39,726 nt of DNA from a virus: IMG/VR virus record IMGVR_UViG_3300003876_000004, positions 1-39,726 of that record. One strand, given 5' to 3'. Of the stretch, positions 30,622-39,617 are shown piece by piece (position 1 is the first letter of the stretch; every line of letters begins with the position of its first letter). The position numbers and the translations under genes are program-made. The notes under the pieces were generated by a model. The model searched no databases, was not told where the DNA came from, and was given only the letters and a program-made list of their open reading frames with translations.

Positions 30622-32100
30622 TCAATAATCTTTACGCTGAATACGCCATGCGAATGTTGCAGTATTAACGCCGGGAGCAACGTCAACATTAATATTAAAT
30701 GTCGCTGCGGTTATATTACTAACCCACCATTTTACTGCATTACCTAAATCATTCGTTGGTGTGATTGTAAAATCTTCTGGGTCTGGCTGAATACCCAAAC
30801 CGTGCACTACAAAAGAGGCTGATGTAGAACCTGATGCGACAACAGCGTTTCCTGTCACAGTATTAAGCAATGGTAATCCGCTATTAAGACTTGATACGAC
30901 TAACTTGTTTGAAGCTGCGTCTTTCGGCTTGACGTTTGTAGGGATTAATCTAGCATTGTCTGCTACAACTTCATCTGCAATAGAATCTTGTAGATACACA
31001 AACAAATCATTAGGGCTACCGCCAGTTTTAACCTGAGCAACTATTTTGCCTTCTTCAACACTACACGACATAGCTAATACAGTTTTAGTTGTTCCAGAAC
31101 CAACACCACCATGAAGTATAAAACCTAGGTTGTTTTTTGTTGCGTCAACGCATTTTACAGATACATTATTAACCTTATGTTCTTTTGTCGATTGCCAATA
31201 TGCAGCTTGAATACTTACAAGAGGCTGTACAGAAGGATTAGTTACATCAACTTCTGCATGGACATTGTTCATCTCAATTCTGTCTGCATGAAAAACAGAG
31301 TTTTGGTCTTTTGTACTAATATGTAAATTATTTGCGAAAATCTCAGCGCATATAAAACCAACAGCGTTTTTTGCTGTATTACCTTCGACTGAACGAATTA
31401 ACAGATTTTCTGCTACAACAGAAGAACCACATAGCTGCTCATCCGCAGTAGTAAAATTGCTATCGTAATTGCCAATAGGTCTATTACCATTTGTGTAGAA
31501 TATCGACAAATTACGCATTGCGAATCTGCCAGCACTAGGTATGGTTATTGAATTCCCGTTTGGCGTTGGAGCGTGTTCCAACGTAGTGTTGTGCATCGAA
31601 GCACCGCGAATTGTAACATTACCGCGCATATAATTTGATAAGTGATATAGGTCTGAGATTATATGACGTTCATTTGGCAACAAGAAAATATCCCATGAAG
31701 GCAAACGATAAAGTGTATAACTTACATTTGTCAGAGTTGCCCCTTCATACCCAGACGTTAGTATAATCTGTGCTATGCCATTGACTCTATCAAGCAATCG
31801 AAATTTACCATCACCCAAGTCAATCCACAAGGGTTCGATAAGTGATAGTGCTGATACAACACCAGCTATATTAAAGCTCTCACTCAGCCCAGTAAATGTA
31901 AGCACATCTGAATATTGCGCTACAGATACAGTTCCGCCATACGCTGCAAAAACAGCTTCTGGGTCTGGGGTATTTGCCATGACCATATCAAGCGCCGACA
32001 TTATATTTGATATCTTACCACCACTGCCAACAGTAATAAATTGAGTGCCAAAGCCAAATGCAGCTGGATGACCCATTGGAATAAGTTGTCTTCCTTTCAT
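30622..32100 (-). CDS. Tailspike-type receptor-binding protein, likely beta-helix
   Basis: 492 residues. Residues 1-160 form an N-terminal domain (head-binding or lead-in); about 160-370 have repeated short strands with Asn/Gly turns (RGNVTIRGASMHNTTLEHAP, FAMRNLSIFYTNG, NLLIRSVEGN, FANNLHIST) typical of a pectate-lyase-like parallel beta-helix. The C-terminus (VHGLGIQPDPEDFTITPTND, NINVDVAPGV, FAWRIQRKDY) resembles the small beta-sandwich often found at fibre ends. The gene is visibly richer in G+C than its neighbours and uses different codons, suggesting recent acquisition and host-range change. Catalytic residues cannot be identified. Confidence 0.75.
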   Translation of the reverse strand: MKGRQLIPMGHPAAFGFGTQFITVGSGGKISNIMSALDMVMANTPDPEAVFAAYGGTVSVAQYSDVLTFTGLSESFNIAGVVSALSLIEPLWIDLGDGKFRLLDRVNGIAQIILTSGYEGATLTNVSYTLYRLPSWDIFLLPNERHIISDLYHLSNYMRGNVTIRGASMHNTTLEHAPTPNGNSITIPSAGRFAMRNLSIFYTNGNRPIGNYDSNFTTADEQLCGSSVVAENLLIRSVEGNTAKNAVGFICAEIFANNLHISTKDQNSVFHADRIEMNNVHAEVDVTNPSVQPLVSIQAAYWQSTKEHKVNNVSVKCVDATKNNLGFILHGGVGSGTTKTVLAMSCSVEEGKIVAQVKTGGSPNDLFVYLQDSIADEVVADNARLIPTNVKPKDAASNKLVVSSLNSGLPLLNTVTGNAVVASGSTSASFVVHGLGIQPDPEDFTITPTNDLGNAVKWWVSNITAATFNINVDVAPGVNTATFAWRIQRKDY

Positions 32101-32450
32101 AATGTTTTACCACCTTTAAAATATTTTTGGTTTATCCCTTCAACTCGAACCATTGATGCCTTGCCACGTTCTGTATTTTTAAGAAAATTCATTAACATTT
32201 TCTCACGGCTTGTCTTATCAACTTTGCGATAATCTGGGTTATTGTGAAGAAACCATTCCCAATCTTCCAATGGAATGCTCGCCAATTGCCGACCAAAAGT
32301 TAAATCTTTTATTGCACCAGGATTATTGCGAAGTTGACTATTGCGCTCCAAGATCAAGTTTCTTGTTTTTTGCTCAAGAGTTGTAATAACTTCATCACCA
32401 TGTCTTTCTACTTTGGTTTTGAAAACTTGATCTTGTTGCACAAATGCCAT
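32097..32450 (-). CDS. Conserved virion-operon protein, 117 residues
   Basis: Start at ATG 32450, 5 bases after GAGGTG; a longer frame from 32477 has no ribosome site. Helical, with KVERHGDEVITTLEQKTRNLILERNSQLRNNP and later LTFGRQLASIPLEDWEWFLHNNPDYRKVD. This 'P..d...l...nPd' style is seen in phage proteins near capsid genes. Ends in an ATGA overlap with the tailspike gene. Function unknown. Confidence 0.72.
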   Translation of the reverse strand: MAFVQQDQVFKTKVERHGDEVITTLEQKTRNLILERNSQLRNNPGAIKDLTFGRQLASIPLEDWEWFLHNNPDYRKVDKTSREKMLMNFLKNTERGKASMVRVEGINQKYFKGGKTL

Positions 32451-32451
32451 A

Positions 32452-32751
32452 TTACACCTCGATAAAATGACGTTCAAGAGGGTCTTTTTTTGCTTCAGCT
32501 TTTGCTTCAGCTAAAGTAACATAGCCTTCACAATCTTTACAAATTTTACCAATTGATGTATGTACATTACGTTTGCAAATGTTCTTAACAAGAATTTTCC
32601 CAGGGATTTCAACTGCAGTAACTTTAGAATCTTCAGCGTCAACTTCAGATTCAGCTTCAGCAATTGCTTTGGCATCTGCAATATCTTTTGCTTCAGCTTT
32701 AGCTTTAGCCTCTTTTGCAATTGTTTCTTTTGTCTTTACAGGTTCAGTCAT
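32452..32751 (-). CDS. Ala/Lys/Glu-rich protein with C-terminal Cys motif, 99 residues
   Basis: Start at ATG 32751 with GGAG 8 bases upstream (the frame extends to 32799 without a ribosome site and would cover the terminator). The first 50 residues are an Ala/Glu/Lys/Asp helix with the repeat AKA.AEAKD, likely a coiled or single helix. The C-terminal part has ILVKNICKRN and GKICKDCEGYVTL, a possible zinc site. It may be a head-decoration or head-completion protein, which is only a guess from its place after the capsid gene. Confidence 0.7.
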   Translation of the reverse strand: MTEPVKTKETIAKEAKAKAEAKDIADAKAIAEAESEVDAEDSKVTAVEIPGKILVKNICKRNVHTSIGKICKDCEGYVTLAEAKAEAKKDPLERHFIEV

Positions 32752-32779
32752 AATAAAACTCCAAATCAAATAAAATGAA

Positions 32780-32797
32780 GCTCCCATTGCTGGGAGC
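32780..32797 (-). terminator. Terminator-like hairpin after capsid gene
   Basis: On the minus strand GCTCCCA, loop GCAA, TGGGAGC is followed by TTCATTTTATTTG. It lies 21 bases after the capsid stop and 29 bases before the next start codon, so partial termination would lower expression of later genes relative to capsid protein. Confidence 0.78.
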
Positions 32798-32817
32798 AAT
32801 AAAACATAATATTTCTA

Positions 32818-33843
32818 CTATGTAGTTACAGAGGCAGAATAATCAATATCAGCAATAACACCCTGTGCTTTTTCATTAAGGACTTTCAAAGTCCAATCAC
32901 CATGCATCAAACGTTTTTCTGACAAACCAGACTTGGCAATTTCATCAGTCTGGTAGCCACCAAGAAATGCCTGGCGCAAATGAGTTGGATCCATGATGTA
33001 TGCTTCGGTAGCTTCTGATCCAGAAGTGGAATTCGTTGCCTGCATGATACGATTTGGGATAAGTTCCAAAGTACCAAAATCAGTAACAAATACATTCACA
33101 GCACCAAGAGCAGTAGCAGCTTCCGCTGCTTTACCTTGATCAGACTGTAAAGTCGCAATCCGAGCAGACGAAGTAAACAGATACTGAGAGAACTGTTTGA
33201 TCACAGAAGGAATTGACATAAATACAGATGGATCACCACCCTGTTCATAGATAGACTGCACACAGTCGCGAACAAGAGTTTCAGTCAATGCACGAGTATT
33301 ACCATTAGTAGCTGCTGAAACAACACCTGAAGAGAAACCACCATCAGCACCAGTAGTGCCACGATAAGTGTTTGTTTCAAGCCAAGCACCTAAACCAGCA
33401 GACAGACCAGCAAGTGCACCATTGTCAGCACGAGAAGCCTGTTGAGTAAGCATGATAGCTTCAACATCACGACGTAGTTCACGTTGACGCATCATAACTT
33501 GATAACCAAGCTCATCAGAACGACCGATGTTGTTAGTGTTCTGTGCACGAGTTGATACAGTAACATATTTAACAGAAATTTGACAATGGTTGCCAACACG
33601 AGCACCATTGGCATTATTATCAGCAGTTATGTCAGCGCCATCAAGAACAGCATTGCTAACATTAGGAGAGGCAAGTTCATCAGTTGTCCATTCAGTATAT
33701 GAATTTTCAGCCGTGTCTTTGCCAAGCATGTCAGTAAGTGGCAGAGGGATTTTTGAAATATCCCAAATCTTATCCATTACATCTTCACGGATAAGACCTC
33801 CATAAGTTACTGCTTTTAGAACTGTAGCTGTTTGTAAAGCCAT
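32818..33843 (-). CDS. Major capsid protein (SU10/DUF5309-like)
   Basis: 341 residues. It begins MALQTATVLKAVTYGGLIREDV and has the layout of the DUF5309/SU10 major-head family, including a TRAQNTNNIGRSDELGYQ segment, a LRRDVEAIMLTQQ helix and a GTLELIPNR strand followed by MDPTHLRQAFLGGY near the end. These are HK97-fold shell proteins in short-tailed phages. It follows the scaffold gene and is followed by a terminator hairpin, which fits its high expression. Codons are more regular than in neighbours. Very likely the main shell protein. Confidence 0.88.
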   Translation of the reverse strand: MALQTATVLKAVTYGGLIREDVMDKIWDISKIPLPLTDMLGKDTAENSYTEWTTDELASPNVSNAVLDGADITADNNANGARVGNHCQISVKYVTVSTRAQNTNNIGRSDELGYQVMMRQRELRRDVEAIMLTQQASRADNGALAGLSAGLGAWLETNTYRGTTGADGGFSSGVVSAATNGNTRALTETLVRDCVQSIYEQGGDPSVFMSIPSVIKQFSQYLFTSSARIATLQSDQGKAAEAATALGAVNVFVTDFGTLELIPNRIMQATNSTSGSEATEAYIMDPTHLRQAFLGGYQTDEIAKSGLSEKRLMHGDWTLKVLNEKAQGVIADIDYSASVTT

Positions 33844-33858
33844 GATTTAAATCCTCAA

Positions 33859-34971
33859 TTAATTTGTGACAAGCAAATCCGCTATAGCACTCGCCTTTTG
33901 GCGGTCATCTCTGCTATTTGTAGCGGCAATAAGTTTACGTTTAAGCGCCACTGACTTACCGACTTTACGATTCTGTGTATTAGAACCAGCTAACTTTTTA
34001 GGGGTAATTCGCAATTTTTTCTTAGTCAAATTTACATCTTTTGCTTTTGTCCTAAGAAGCATAAAGTCACGTACTAACTTGGTTAGACGATGATCATATA
34101 CATTTTGAATTTCGTTTGAATCGAAACCATACTCAGACAACAATGGGCCCATAACATCAGCATCTTTCTGATATACAGCAGGATCAGTCCACTCAGGAAT
34201 ATTTTCCAAAGTTTTTCCTTTCTGATATGCCTTCATATCTGTAAATGCTTTTTGGCGTTGCTGTTCCAAAAATCCTTTAGCAGCTTCATACTCAGTTTTT
34301 GCCTGTGAATGTGCATCAGTCAATTTCTGACGTTGAAGAATTGCTTGAGTAGGGTCACTCTTCTCAAGTGCATCCCAATCAAAATTAGCATCGGCTTGTT
34401 CAATGGAAAGAACATTTGTTGCAGCAGCAAGAACCTGTTGATTAAATTCAGGCAATTTTTGGTTCTCTTCCCAGATACCTTGGTGATAACGAACGGCATT
34501 GTCAAAGTGATCTCGGTCTTCTGCAAATTTCTGTTGATCACGCTCCCGTGTCATGTATGAGTCTTTGAGAGTTGATATTGATACTGGGTCTAGGCCATCA
34601 CCCATCGGGACTTCCAATGAATAAATAGCAGATTCTTCAGCGTCAAGATGATCAGCCAATTGAGATATATTCTCTATATCTTGCTGTTCACCTTCTTCAC
34701 CTTCTTCACTGTTTTCATCTTCATCTTTGGATTCATCATCTTCAGATTCAGTATCAAGTCCATCATCTTCGCTTTCAGCCTCACCCTCTGTTTCTCCTGA
34801 ATTGTCATCAAGATTCTCATCTGTTTCATCTTCAGTATCGCCAGAGTTTTCTAGATCAGGTGTGTAATCATCAGCATCCTTGTCCTGCACTTCTTGAGTC
34901 TCCCCATCAGCAACATTAAGGATTTCTGTAACTTGTGCTAAAGTGTCTCCACTAGCTGCCTGCATTGTCAT
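33859..34971 (-). CDS. Capsid scaffolding protein
   Basis: 370 residues. The first 100 are extremely acidic (long Glu/Asp/Ser runs such as GETEGEAESEDDG), the middle is helical coiled-coil-like (about 135-260, with AKTEYEAAKGFLEQQRQKAF), and the C-terminal 60 are basic (KKKLRITPKKLAGSN, KSVALKRKL), the usual place where scaffolds contact the shell. Position between portal and coat is typical. The acidic head might help release or recruit proteins. No protease motif is visible. Confidence 0.85.
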   Translation of the reverse strand: MTMQAASGDTLAQVTEILNVADGETQEVQDKDADDYTPDLENSGDTEDETDENLDDNSGETEGEAESEDDGLDTESEDDESKDEDENSEEGEEGEQQDIENISQLADHLDAEESAIYSLEVPMGDGLDPVSISTLKDSYMTRERDQQKFAEDRDHFDNAVRYHQGIWEENQKLPEFNQQVLAAATNVLSIEQADANFDWDALEKSDPTQAILQRQKLTDAHSQAKTEYEAAKGFLEQQRQKAFTDMKAYQKGKTLENIPEWTDPAVYQKDADVMGPLLSEYGFDSNEIQNVYDHRLTKLVRDFMLLRTKAKDVNLTKKKLRITPKKLAGSNTQNRKVGKSVALKRKLIAATNSRDDRQKASAIADLLVTN

Positions 34972-35210
34972 TATTCAGTCTCCTGAGATTTTTGTGATGC
35001 ATCATACTCTGCATTTTGTATGATGCTTTCGAATTTGGACTGCACTAAAAGCACTCCAGATAATTGTGCATGAATAGTCTCCCGTTCATCCACAGTAGTT
35101 GATCCAATCCATCTAGTGAACATCTCCCATTTCATAACTTCAATGGTATCACCAAACGCAGGAATTCCTAAAATTTGTTCAATCTGGCTTATATTGATAC
35201 TATCACTCAT
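34971..35210 (-). CDS. Small protein between portal and scaffold, 79 residues
   Basis: A helical protein (QIEQILGIPAFGDTIEVMKWEMFTRWIGSTTVDERETIHAQLSGV) that overlaps the portal stop by 8 bases and the scaffold start by one. The form 'mKweiF..Wi...d...R..i..ql.g.' is seen in small proteins between portal and scaffold genes of related phages. Perhaps a portal- or scaffold-binding factor. Function unknown. Confidence 0.75.
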   Translation of the reverse strand: MSDSINISQIEQILGIPAFGDTIEVMKWEMFTRWIGSTTVDERETIHAQLSGVLLVQSKFESIIQNAEYDASQKSQETE

Positions 35211-37284
35211 TTACTTCACCCATTCCTTCACCAGGAATATCACGTTGGCTATTCACTTCAAGAGCAACATACTCAGCCTTCATTTTGTCATTATGTTTTA
35301 TCATATCTTGGACAAGTTTCTTGTCTTGCATCATCAATTTATTTTCTTCTTTAAGGACACTAATTTCATCTTTATTATCCTCAATTGTCTTTTGATATTC
35401 AAACATTTGCGTTTGCATTTGCTTAGCTTCTTCATCTTGATCACTAGCACCTTTTTGCTTTTTGGCCAATGCATCAACTGCTTTTGGACTATCCGGATCA
35501 ATCCAATAGCGACCAACATTATCTGTGCCAGACGCATGCAACATATCATTAATAGTGTTGTACATCTTCTTGCGATTTGTCAATATATCTTCAGCACCAA
35601 GCTCCATTGCTTTAAGCTGCAACTCAAGATTCTTATTAAGTGTGCCAATTTTCTTAACACGTTCGCCAGCAGACATTCCAATATCAATCTTGACTCTATC
35701 ACGCTTAAGCCATGAAGAAGGAACCACTTGCTTCCACTCATCACCAATCTTTATTGGATATTCATCAACAAATGATTCGCGCAAAGTTGCATGTATAATA
35801 AGATAAATTTGTTTAATCAATGTTTCCGCTAATGTTCTTGACATCAGAGCAGCCATTTTTTCTTTTGATGTATATTCTCTTTCAACACCTTCTGAGCCAA
35901 CATTGGATCCAATTTGCATATCAGCAGATTGCATATCAAGGCTAGCACCACCACGCTCAGAGCGCACCTTGTCAAGATAGTTCAAAGCAAGAATGCATGA
36001 TGGGCCAATATCATCAACAGGAATAGGATTTATAGCACCACGAATTTTTGATCGTACAACACCACCTGCACGTGAATTCAATACATCTTCAAGATTAACT
36101 TGTCCATCAATAATCTCAAGACGACGATTATTCATTTGAGTTGCATTGTTAATATATTGGCGAATGAAAGCAGTCTTTTGATCTTGTATATTCTTCAGCT
36201 TGTCAAATAATGACATGCCCATGAATCTATGAGATAACAAGAATGGTGATCCTGATGCAAAAGGAACAGTTTTTGCGTAAGTACGTTCAAGCAATTCATT
36301 ATCAGCCACAACAACACGATGCAATTCAGTAACACCATCACCATCATAATCCATTTGAATATAACAACGAAATACTTCAACTAATCCTGTTGCATCATCA
36401 CCTGTTTCAAAATTATCCTCACCTTGTGTGCGATTTCTTTTTGTTTCATTTGTATCGCCAGTATATTGTGTTAATGCATTAACAATTTCTTGGTCATGAC
36501 CTTGTGCTATAAGATCAGATTTGCTAACAATAAGTCTACGACCACAAAACCGAATACCAGATGTACTTGCTGATTTATGGTTTGTGGCAAACAAGAAATT
36601 TTCTGGTTCAACAGGCTCAACACATAACTTTTTTATTTTGTTAAGAGTTTTTACAGTAAGATCAATAAAGCCAGTTTCTTGATCTAATTCTGCTTTGACA
36701 ACTTCCTTCTTTTTATTCTTTTCTTCAACAAGAAGAGCTTCAATCTCAAAATCATTTAATCCTTTATACTCATCATACTCAACAACAACATGCTCATCAA
36801 CAAAAACTTCAACTATGCCATTTTTTTGCAACAATGAATCTTTTACAGCATTATACAATACTGTATAACCAGAATTCATTTCCATCAATGTATAATTGCA
36901 ATAATTAGATTCTAACTGAGATTGATCTTCATCACCCTCATTCACTGAATTGAAAGTGGCAATATTCAATTGTGAATACAAAGGCATTATTTCCGCTAAA
37001 GTTGCCTCAACCATATCAGCAACATCCATAGATTGGGTCTCTGAATTGCCTTCAGTTTCATCACCACGTGGGTCACCAAAGTAATATGCAAGAGCTTGTT
37101 CACGATCTGATTCAAGTTCAGTATCAAGATAATCTTCAGACAATTCAATTTCACGCTTACATATCTTGATCACATCTGCATCAGACATATATTCTGTATC
37201 AGCAGACAATTCAGTCAACTCATCCTCATATGTATCCTCATATGAGTCAGAAACATCTTGGACATATGAATCTTGCTCTTCCAT
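35203..37284 (-). CDS. Portal protein (P22-type)
   Basis: 693 residues, the length of large podovirus portals. An acidic first 50 residues are followed by DYLDTELESDREQALAYYFGDPRGDE, VADMVEATLAEIMPLYS, and later LFDKLKNIQDQKTAFIRQYINNATQMNNRRLEI, which is the conserved stem helix and wing region of this family. GAINPIPVDD marks the crown side. The C-terminus (about 600-690) is a long charged coiled coil (MQTQMFEYQKTIEDNKDEIS) that probably forms the barrel. It is coupled to the terminase gene, and the portal ring is the DNA entry and exit point. Confidence 0.9.
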   Translation of the reverse strand: MEEQDSYVQDVSDSYEDTYEDELTELSADTEYMSDADVIKICKREIELSEDYLDTELESDREQALAYYFGDPRGDETEGNSETQSMDVADMVEATLAEIMPLYSQLNIATFNSVNEGDEDQSQLESNYCNYTLMEMNSGYTVLYNAVKDSLLQKNGIVEVFVDEHVVVEYDEYKGLNDFEIEALLVEEKNKKKEVVKAELDQETGFIDLTVKTLNKIKKLCVEPVEPENFLFATNHKSASTSGIRFCGRRLIVSKSDLIAQGHDQEIVNALTQYTGDTNETKRNRTQGEDNFETGDDATGLVEVFRCYIQMDYDGDGVTELHRVVVADNELLERTYAKTVPFASGSPFLLSHRFMGMSLFDKLKNIQDQKTAFIRQYINNATQMNNRRLEIIDGQVNLEDVLNSRAGGVVRSKIRGAINPIPVDDIGPSCILALNYLDKVRSERGGASLDMQSADMQIGSNVGSEGVEREYTSKEKMAALMSRTLAETLIKQIYLIIHATLRESFVDEYPIKIGDEWKQVVPSSWLKRDRVKIDIGMSAGERVKKIGTLNKNLELQLKAMELGAEDILTNRKKMYNTINDMLHASGTDNVGRYWIDPDSPKAVDALAKKQKGASDQDEEAKQMQTQMFEYQKTIEDNKDEISVLKEENKLMMQDKKLVQDMIKHNDKMKAEYVALEVNSQRDIPGEGMGEVNE

Positions 37285-38681
37285 TAAATTACTGCCCTAT
37301 TAAGTTTTGAATAGTCAAGTGATGTATCCCAAGTGTCTGCACCAACAACCTTACCACCTTCTCCAGTGCCTAGCATGCCATACTGGAAGCTTTCGCAAAC
37401 ATGTGAGTATTTGTTCTTATCTGGCTTATCTTGGAAACGTTCTTCACCAGATACTTGAAGACGTTTGAATTTATAGCCACCATTCATACCCTTGCGAAGC
37501 ATAACAGCTTTTGGGCCAAGTAAAACACAAGGATGCCCAACCATATTCAATCTAGTAAGGCAATTTGCCACTGCTTCACGACGAATTGTATAGTCATTAG
37601 TGTAAGCAGGAATAGCCATAATACCAGCAGCATTAAGGACAAGGAATGGCGTATCATCACTAACTTCAGTGGCATGTTCACCAGCTGGATCACCATATAT
37701 CTGGTAATCAATAGTTGGATATTCACCATTGATTTTCTTGTTCAATAACTTAGCAAATGTTGTTGCGCCCATGCCCTCAGTGCATAATTCATCATATACT
37801 TGATATTGACCATTCACTTCTTGGAAGAAAGTGGCAGATGGTGTTCTGCCAAAATCAATTCCAATATAATGGTCAACATCATCAAGAATTTTAATTTCAG
37901 TCTGTGTAGTATGGATTTTATCATTAAACTCAGGGTAAATAGGCTTGCCATCTGATATAAAACCATACTTACCGTGAACATAAACATTAACCCACTCAGG
38001 GTCTTTACCAGATTGCATATTATGATAGTACAATGGTGGTAAATTGTCTACATTCTCTGCATCTACATCTGTACCACCAGGTTGGTGATATATTGAATAA
38101 TTGTCAGGACAATTCTCTTCAAAAAGTCTATACCACCAATGATCTGAGTCAGGTGGGTTCGTATCTGCAATGGCGCCAAACCAGCTAGGGCCACCAAGCC
38201 GCTTAGAAGGATAACGTCCAAGGCGACCAACAAGCATATCAAGCACCTGTTTAGGAATTTCCCTAGCTTCATTGAGCCATCCACCAGTAAGTTCTAATGA
38301 TAACAGCTTCTTGATATCATCTGGCTTATCAAGAGCACGAAATAATATTTCAAGGTATACTGAAGTGCCATCTTCAAGCTTTCTGAATAGTGTCCACTTA
38401 AGATCACCAGCTTTGTAATCTCCCATATCTCTTGGGAACCAATCAAAGAAGGTTAACATAGTTGTATCAATCAATTCACGATATGTGTTCCGAATAATGA
38501 CCCAGCGAGAGCGTCTTACACCATCTGCATATGGCTCTTGTGCCATAGCGCGAAACATAATCTCCCAACAGCAAGCAACTGACTTGCCAGAGCCAATTGG
38601 TCCCATTATAGCACGAACAAAATTATCATCCTTATGAAAGGCTTTCAGTGTTGGTGAAGCTTCATAGACAATATCAGTCAT
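37284..38681 (-). CDS. Large terminase subunit (TerL)
   Basis: 465 residues. Walker A GPIGSGKS is at 27-34 and RWVIIRNTYREL follows; LTGGWLNEAREIP is the Walker B region with its Glu. The nuclease half starts at HYIGIDFGRTPSATF (first catalytic Asp) and YQIYGDPAGEHATE gives another. It powers DNA packaging and cuts concatemers. It ends one base from the portal start and overlaps a 42-residue ORF upstream. Confidence 0.93.
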   Translation of the reverse strand: MTDIVYEASPTLKAFHKDDNFVRAIMGPIGSGKSVACCWEIMFRAMAQEPYADGVRRSRWVIIRNTYRELIDTTMLTFFDWFPRDMGDYKAGDLKWTLFRKLEDGTSVYLEILFRALDKPDDIKKLLSLELTGGWLNEAREIPKQVLDMLVGRLGRYPSKRLGGPSWFGAIADTNPPDSDHWWYRLFEENCPDNYSIYHQPGGTDVDAENVDNLPPLYYHNMQSGKDPEWVNVYVHGKYGFISDGKPIYPEFNDKIHTTQTEIKILDDVDHYIGIDFGRTPSATFFQEVNGQYQVYDELCTEGMGATTFAKLLNKKINGEYPTIDYQIYGDPAGEHATEVSDDTPFLVLNAAGIMAIPAYTNDYTIRREAVANCLTRLNMVGHPCVLLGPKAVMLRKGMNGGYKFKRLQVSGEERFQDKPDKNKYSHVCESFQYGMLGTGEGGKVVGADTWDTSLDYSKLNRAVI

Positions 38682-38802
38682 TTTTACAATTATCTAAATC
38701 ACGTTGTAATTCTTTCATTCGTTTTGAATACAGATTGGCGCAGTCTTTATTTTTATGGCATGGCTTATTACCATACACCTTTGATGAAGGCTTAGTGCTC
38801 AC
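38674..38802 (-). CDS. Small basic protein upstream of terminase, 42 residues
   Basis: GTG 38802 overlaps the TGA of the previous gene and the ORF ends at TGA 38676-38674, eight bases inside the TerL gene. The peptide has three Cys (KPCHKNKDC, DNC) and a basic helix (LYSKRMKELQRDL). It fits exactly into the only gap of the late operon's start, which supports it as a gene. Function unknown; a small packaging or virion factor is possible. Confidence 0.5.
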   Translation of the reverse strand: MSTKPSSKVYGNKPCHKNKDCANLYSKRMKELQRDLDNCKND

Positions 38803-39164
38803 AATTCATCCCACCAGGAATTGAATTTGGTCTTAACTTTCTTAGCAGCTTCCTCAGCTCCTTGCATCAAGTCTTTGCCATATTGTGCAGGAGAAGGTTG
38901 TCCAACAGGCCCAGTATTTGGATACATCTGATTGCCAATTGCCTGTGAACCATCATTGATAGCATCACGACCCATAGCTGCACCTTGCTGCATCATATTT
39001 GGCGCAGGTATCATGCCTTGGCTCTGATCACCTTGTTGCTGTGACTGTGCCTGAGCAATATACTGCTGTATTTGTTCTTCAGGAATTCCCTTCTGGCGCA
39101 TCATCTGGATTTGCATTTCAAACCCATTAGATTGCTCAGTAGCTTGTTGTAAATATGGATTCAT
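38799..39164 (-). CDS. Gln/Met-rich protein, 121 residues
   Basis: Gln/Met-rich with low complexity (MQIQMMRQKGIPEEQIQQYIAQAQSQQQ, MIPAPNMMQQ), then a Pro/Gly region and a Lys-rich helix (GAEEAAKKVKTKFNSWWDEL). The helix QKGIPEEQIQQYI resembles phage virion proteins in which 'G.s.eqi..y' repeats. It is second in the late operon, before terminase. Small terminase or minor head protein are possible; neither is proven. Confidence 0.65.
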   Translation of the reverse strand: MNPYLQQATEQSNGFEMQIQMMRQKGIPEEQIQQYIAQAQSQQQGDQSQGMIPAPNMMQQGAAMGRDAINDGSQAIGNQMYPNTGPVGQPSPAQYGKDLMQGAEEAAKKVKTKFNSWWDEL

Positions 39165-39544
39165 TATATTTTTGCTCTGAATACTAAAAGATCACCTTCT
39201 TTTACTTGATCATCACCTGGCCATTCTTTCGCAAATCTGCGAAGATAAGGAAGTGAAGCATTTTGCCCATTCCGATCACCCATTGTTGAGAACAATTTAT
39301 CAACAGCAACTTTCATAGCATTGGCTCTTCCGCGTTTGAATGCTTTTGTAAGCCATTTGATCTCATCTTCATCTAGTGTATCTGAAGTGTATGTGCCTTC
39401 ACCAGCCTCAACCAATTCAAAACCAAAATAGTCAGAAATTTCAATAAGTTCTAGGCCACGAGCAAACTCTTCAACTTCTGACAATATTGTTTCATCAAGA
39501 TGATCAGTTTTTAAAAATCTGTTATAGAACGTATCTCGCGCCAT
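39164..39544 (-). CDS. First late-operon protein, possible small terminase candidate
   Basis: 126 residues from ATG 39544. Helical N-terminus (FYNRFLKTDHLDETILSEVEEFARGLELIE), then acidic DTLDEDEIKWLTKAFKRGRANAMKVAVDKLFS and RRFAKEWPGDD near the end. Placement as first gene of a terminase-portal operon makes a DNA-recognition role (TerS) possible, but no HTH is obvious. Late-operon start supports strong transcription. Family not recognised. Confidence 0.68.
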   Translation of the reverse strand: MARDTFYNRFLKTDHLDETILSEVEEFARGLELIEISDYFGFELVEAGEGTYTSDTLDEDEIKWLTKAFKRGRANAMKVAVDKLFSTMGDRNGQNASLPYLRRFAKEWPGDDQVKEGDLLVFRAKI

Positions 39545-39569
39545 TTTGAATCCCTAAGGTGTTTAGGTA

Positions 39570-39617
39570 ACTATAGTATATACATCAGAGAAAGTAAAGG
39601 AAAATCTTTATACCCCC
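39570..39617 (-). promoter_or_regulatory. Late promoter P1 with GGGGGTATAAA motif
   Basis: On the minus strand TTTACT (-35, 39598-39593), 17-bp spacer, TATAGT (-10, 39575-39570). Upstream is GGGGGTATAAA (39617-39607), and the stretch GATTTTCCTTTACTTT matches the promoter at 11936-11950. TSS is expected about 18-20 bases before ATG 39544. Confidence 0.72.

Noticed and set aside
35116-35715. A 199-residue plus-strand protein
   Set aside because: It is the antisense of the portal coiled-coil region, with hydrophobic content typical of such shadows and no ribosome site or coupling.
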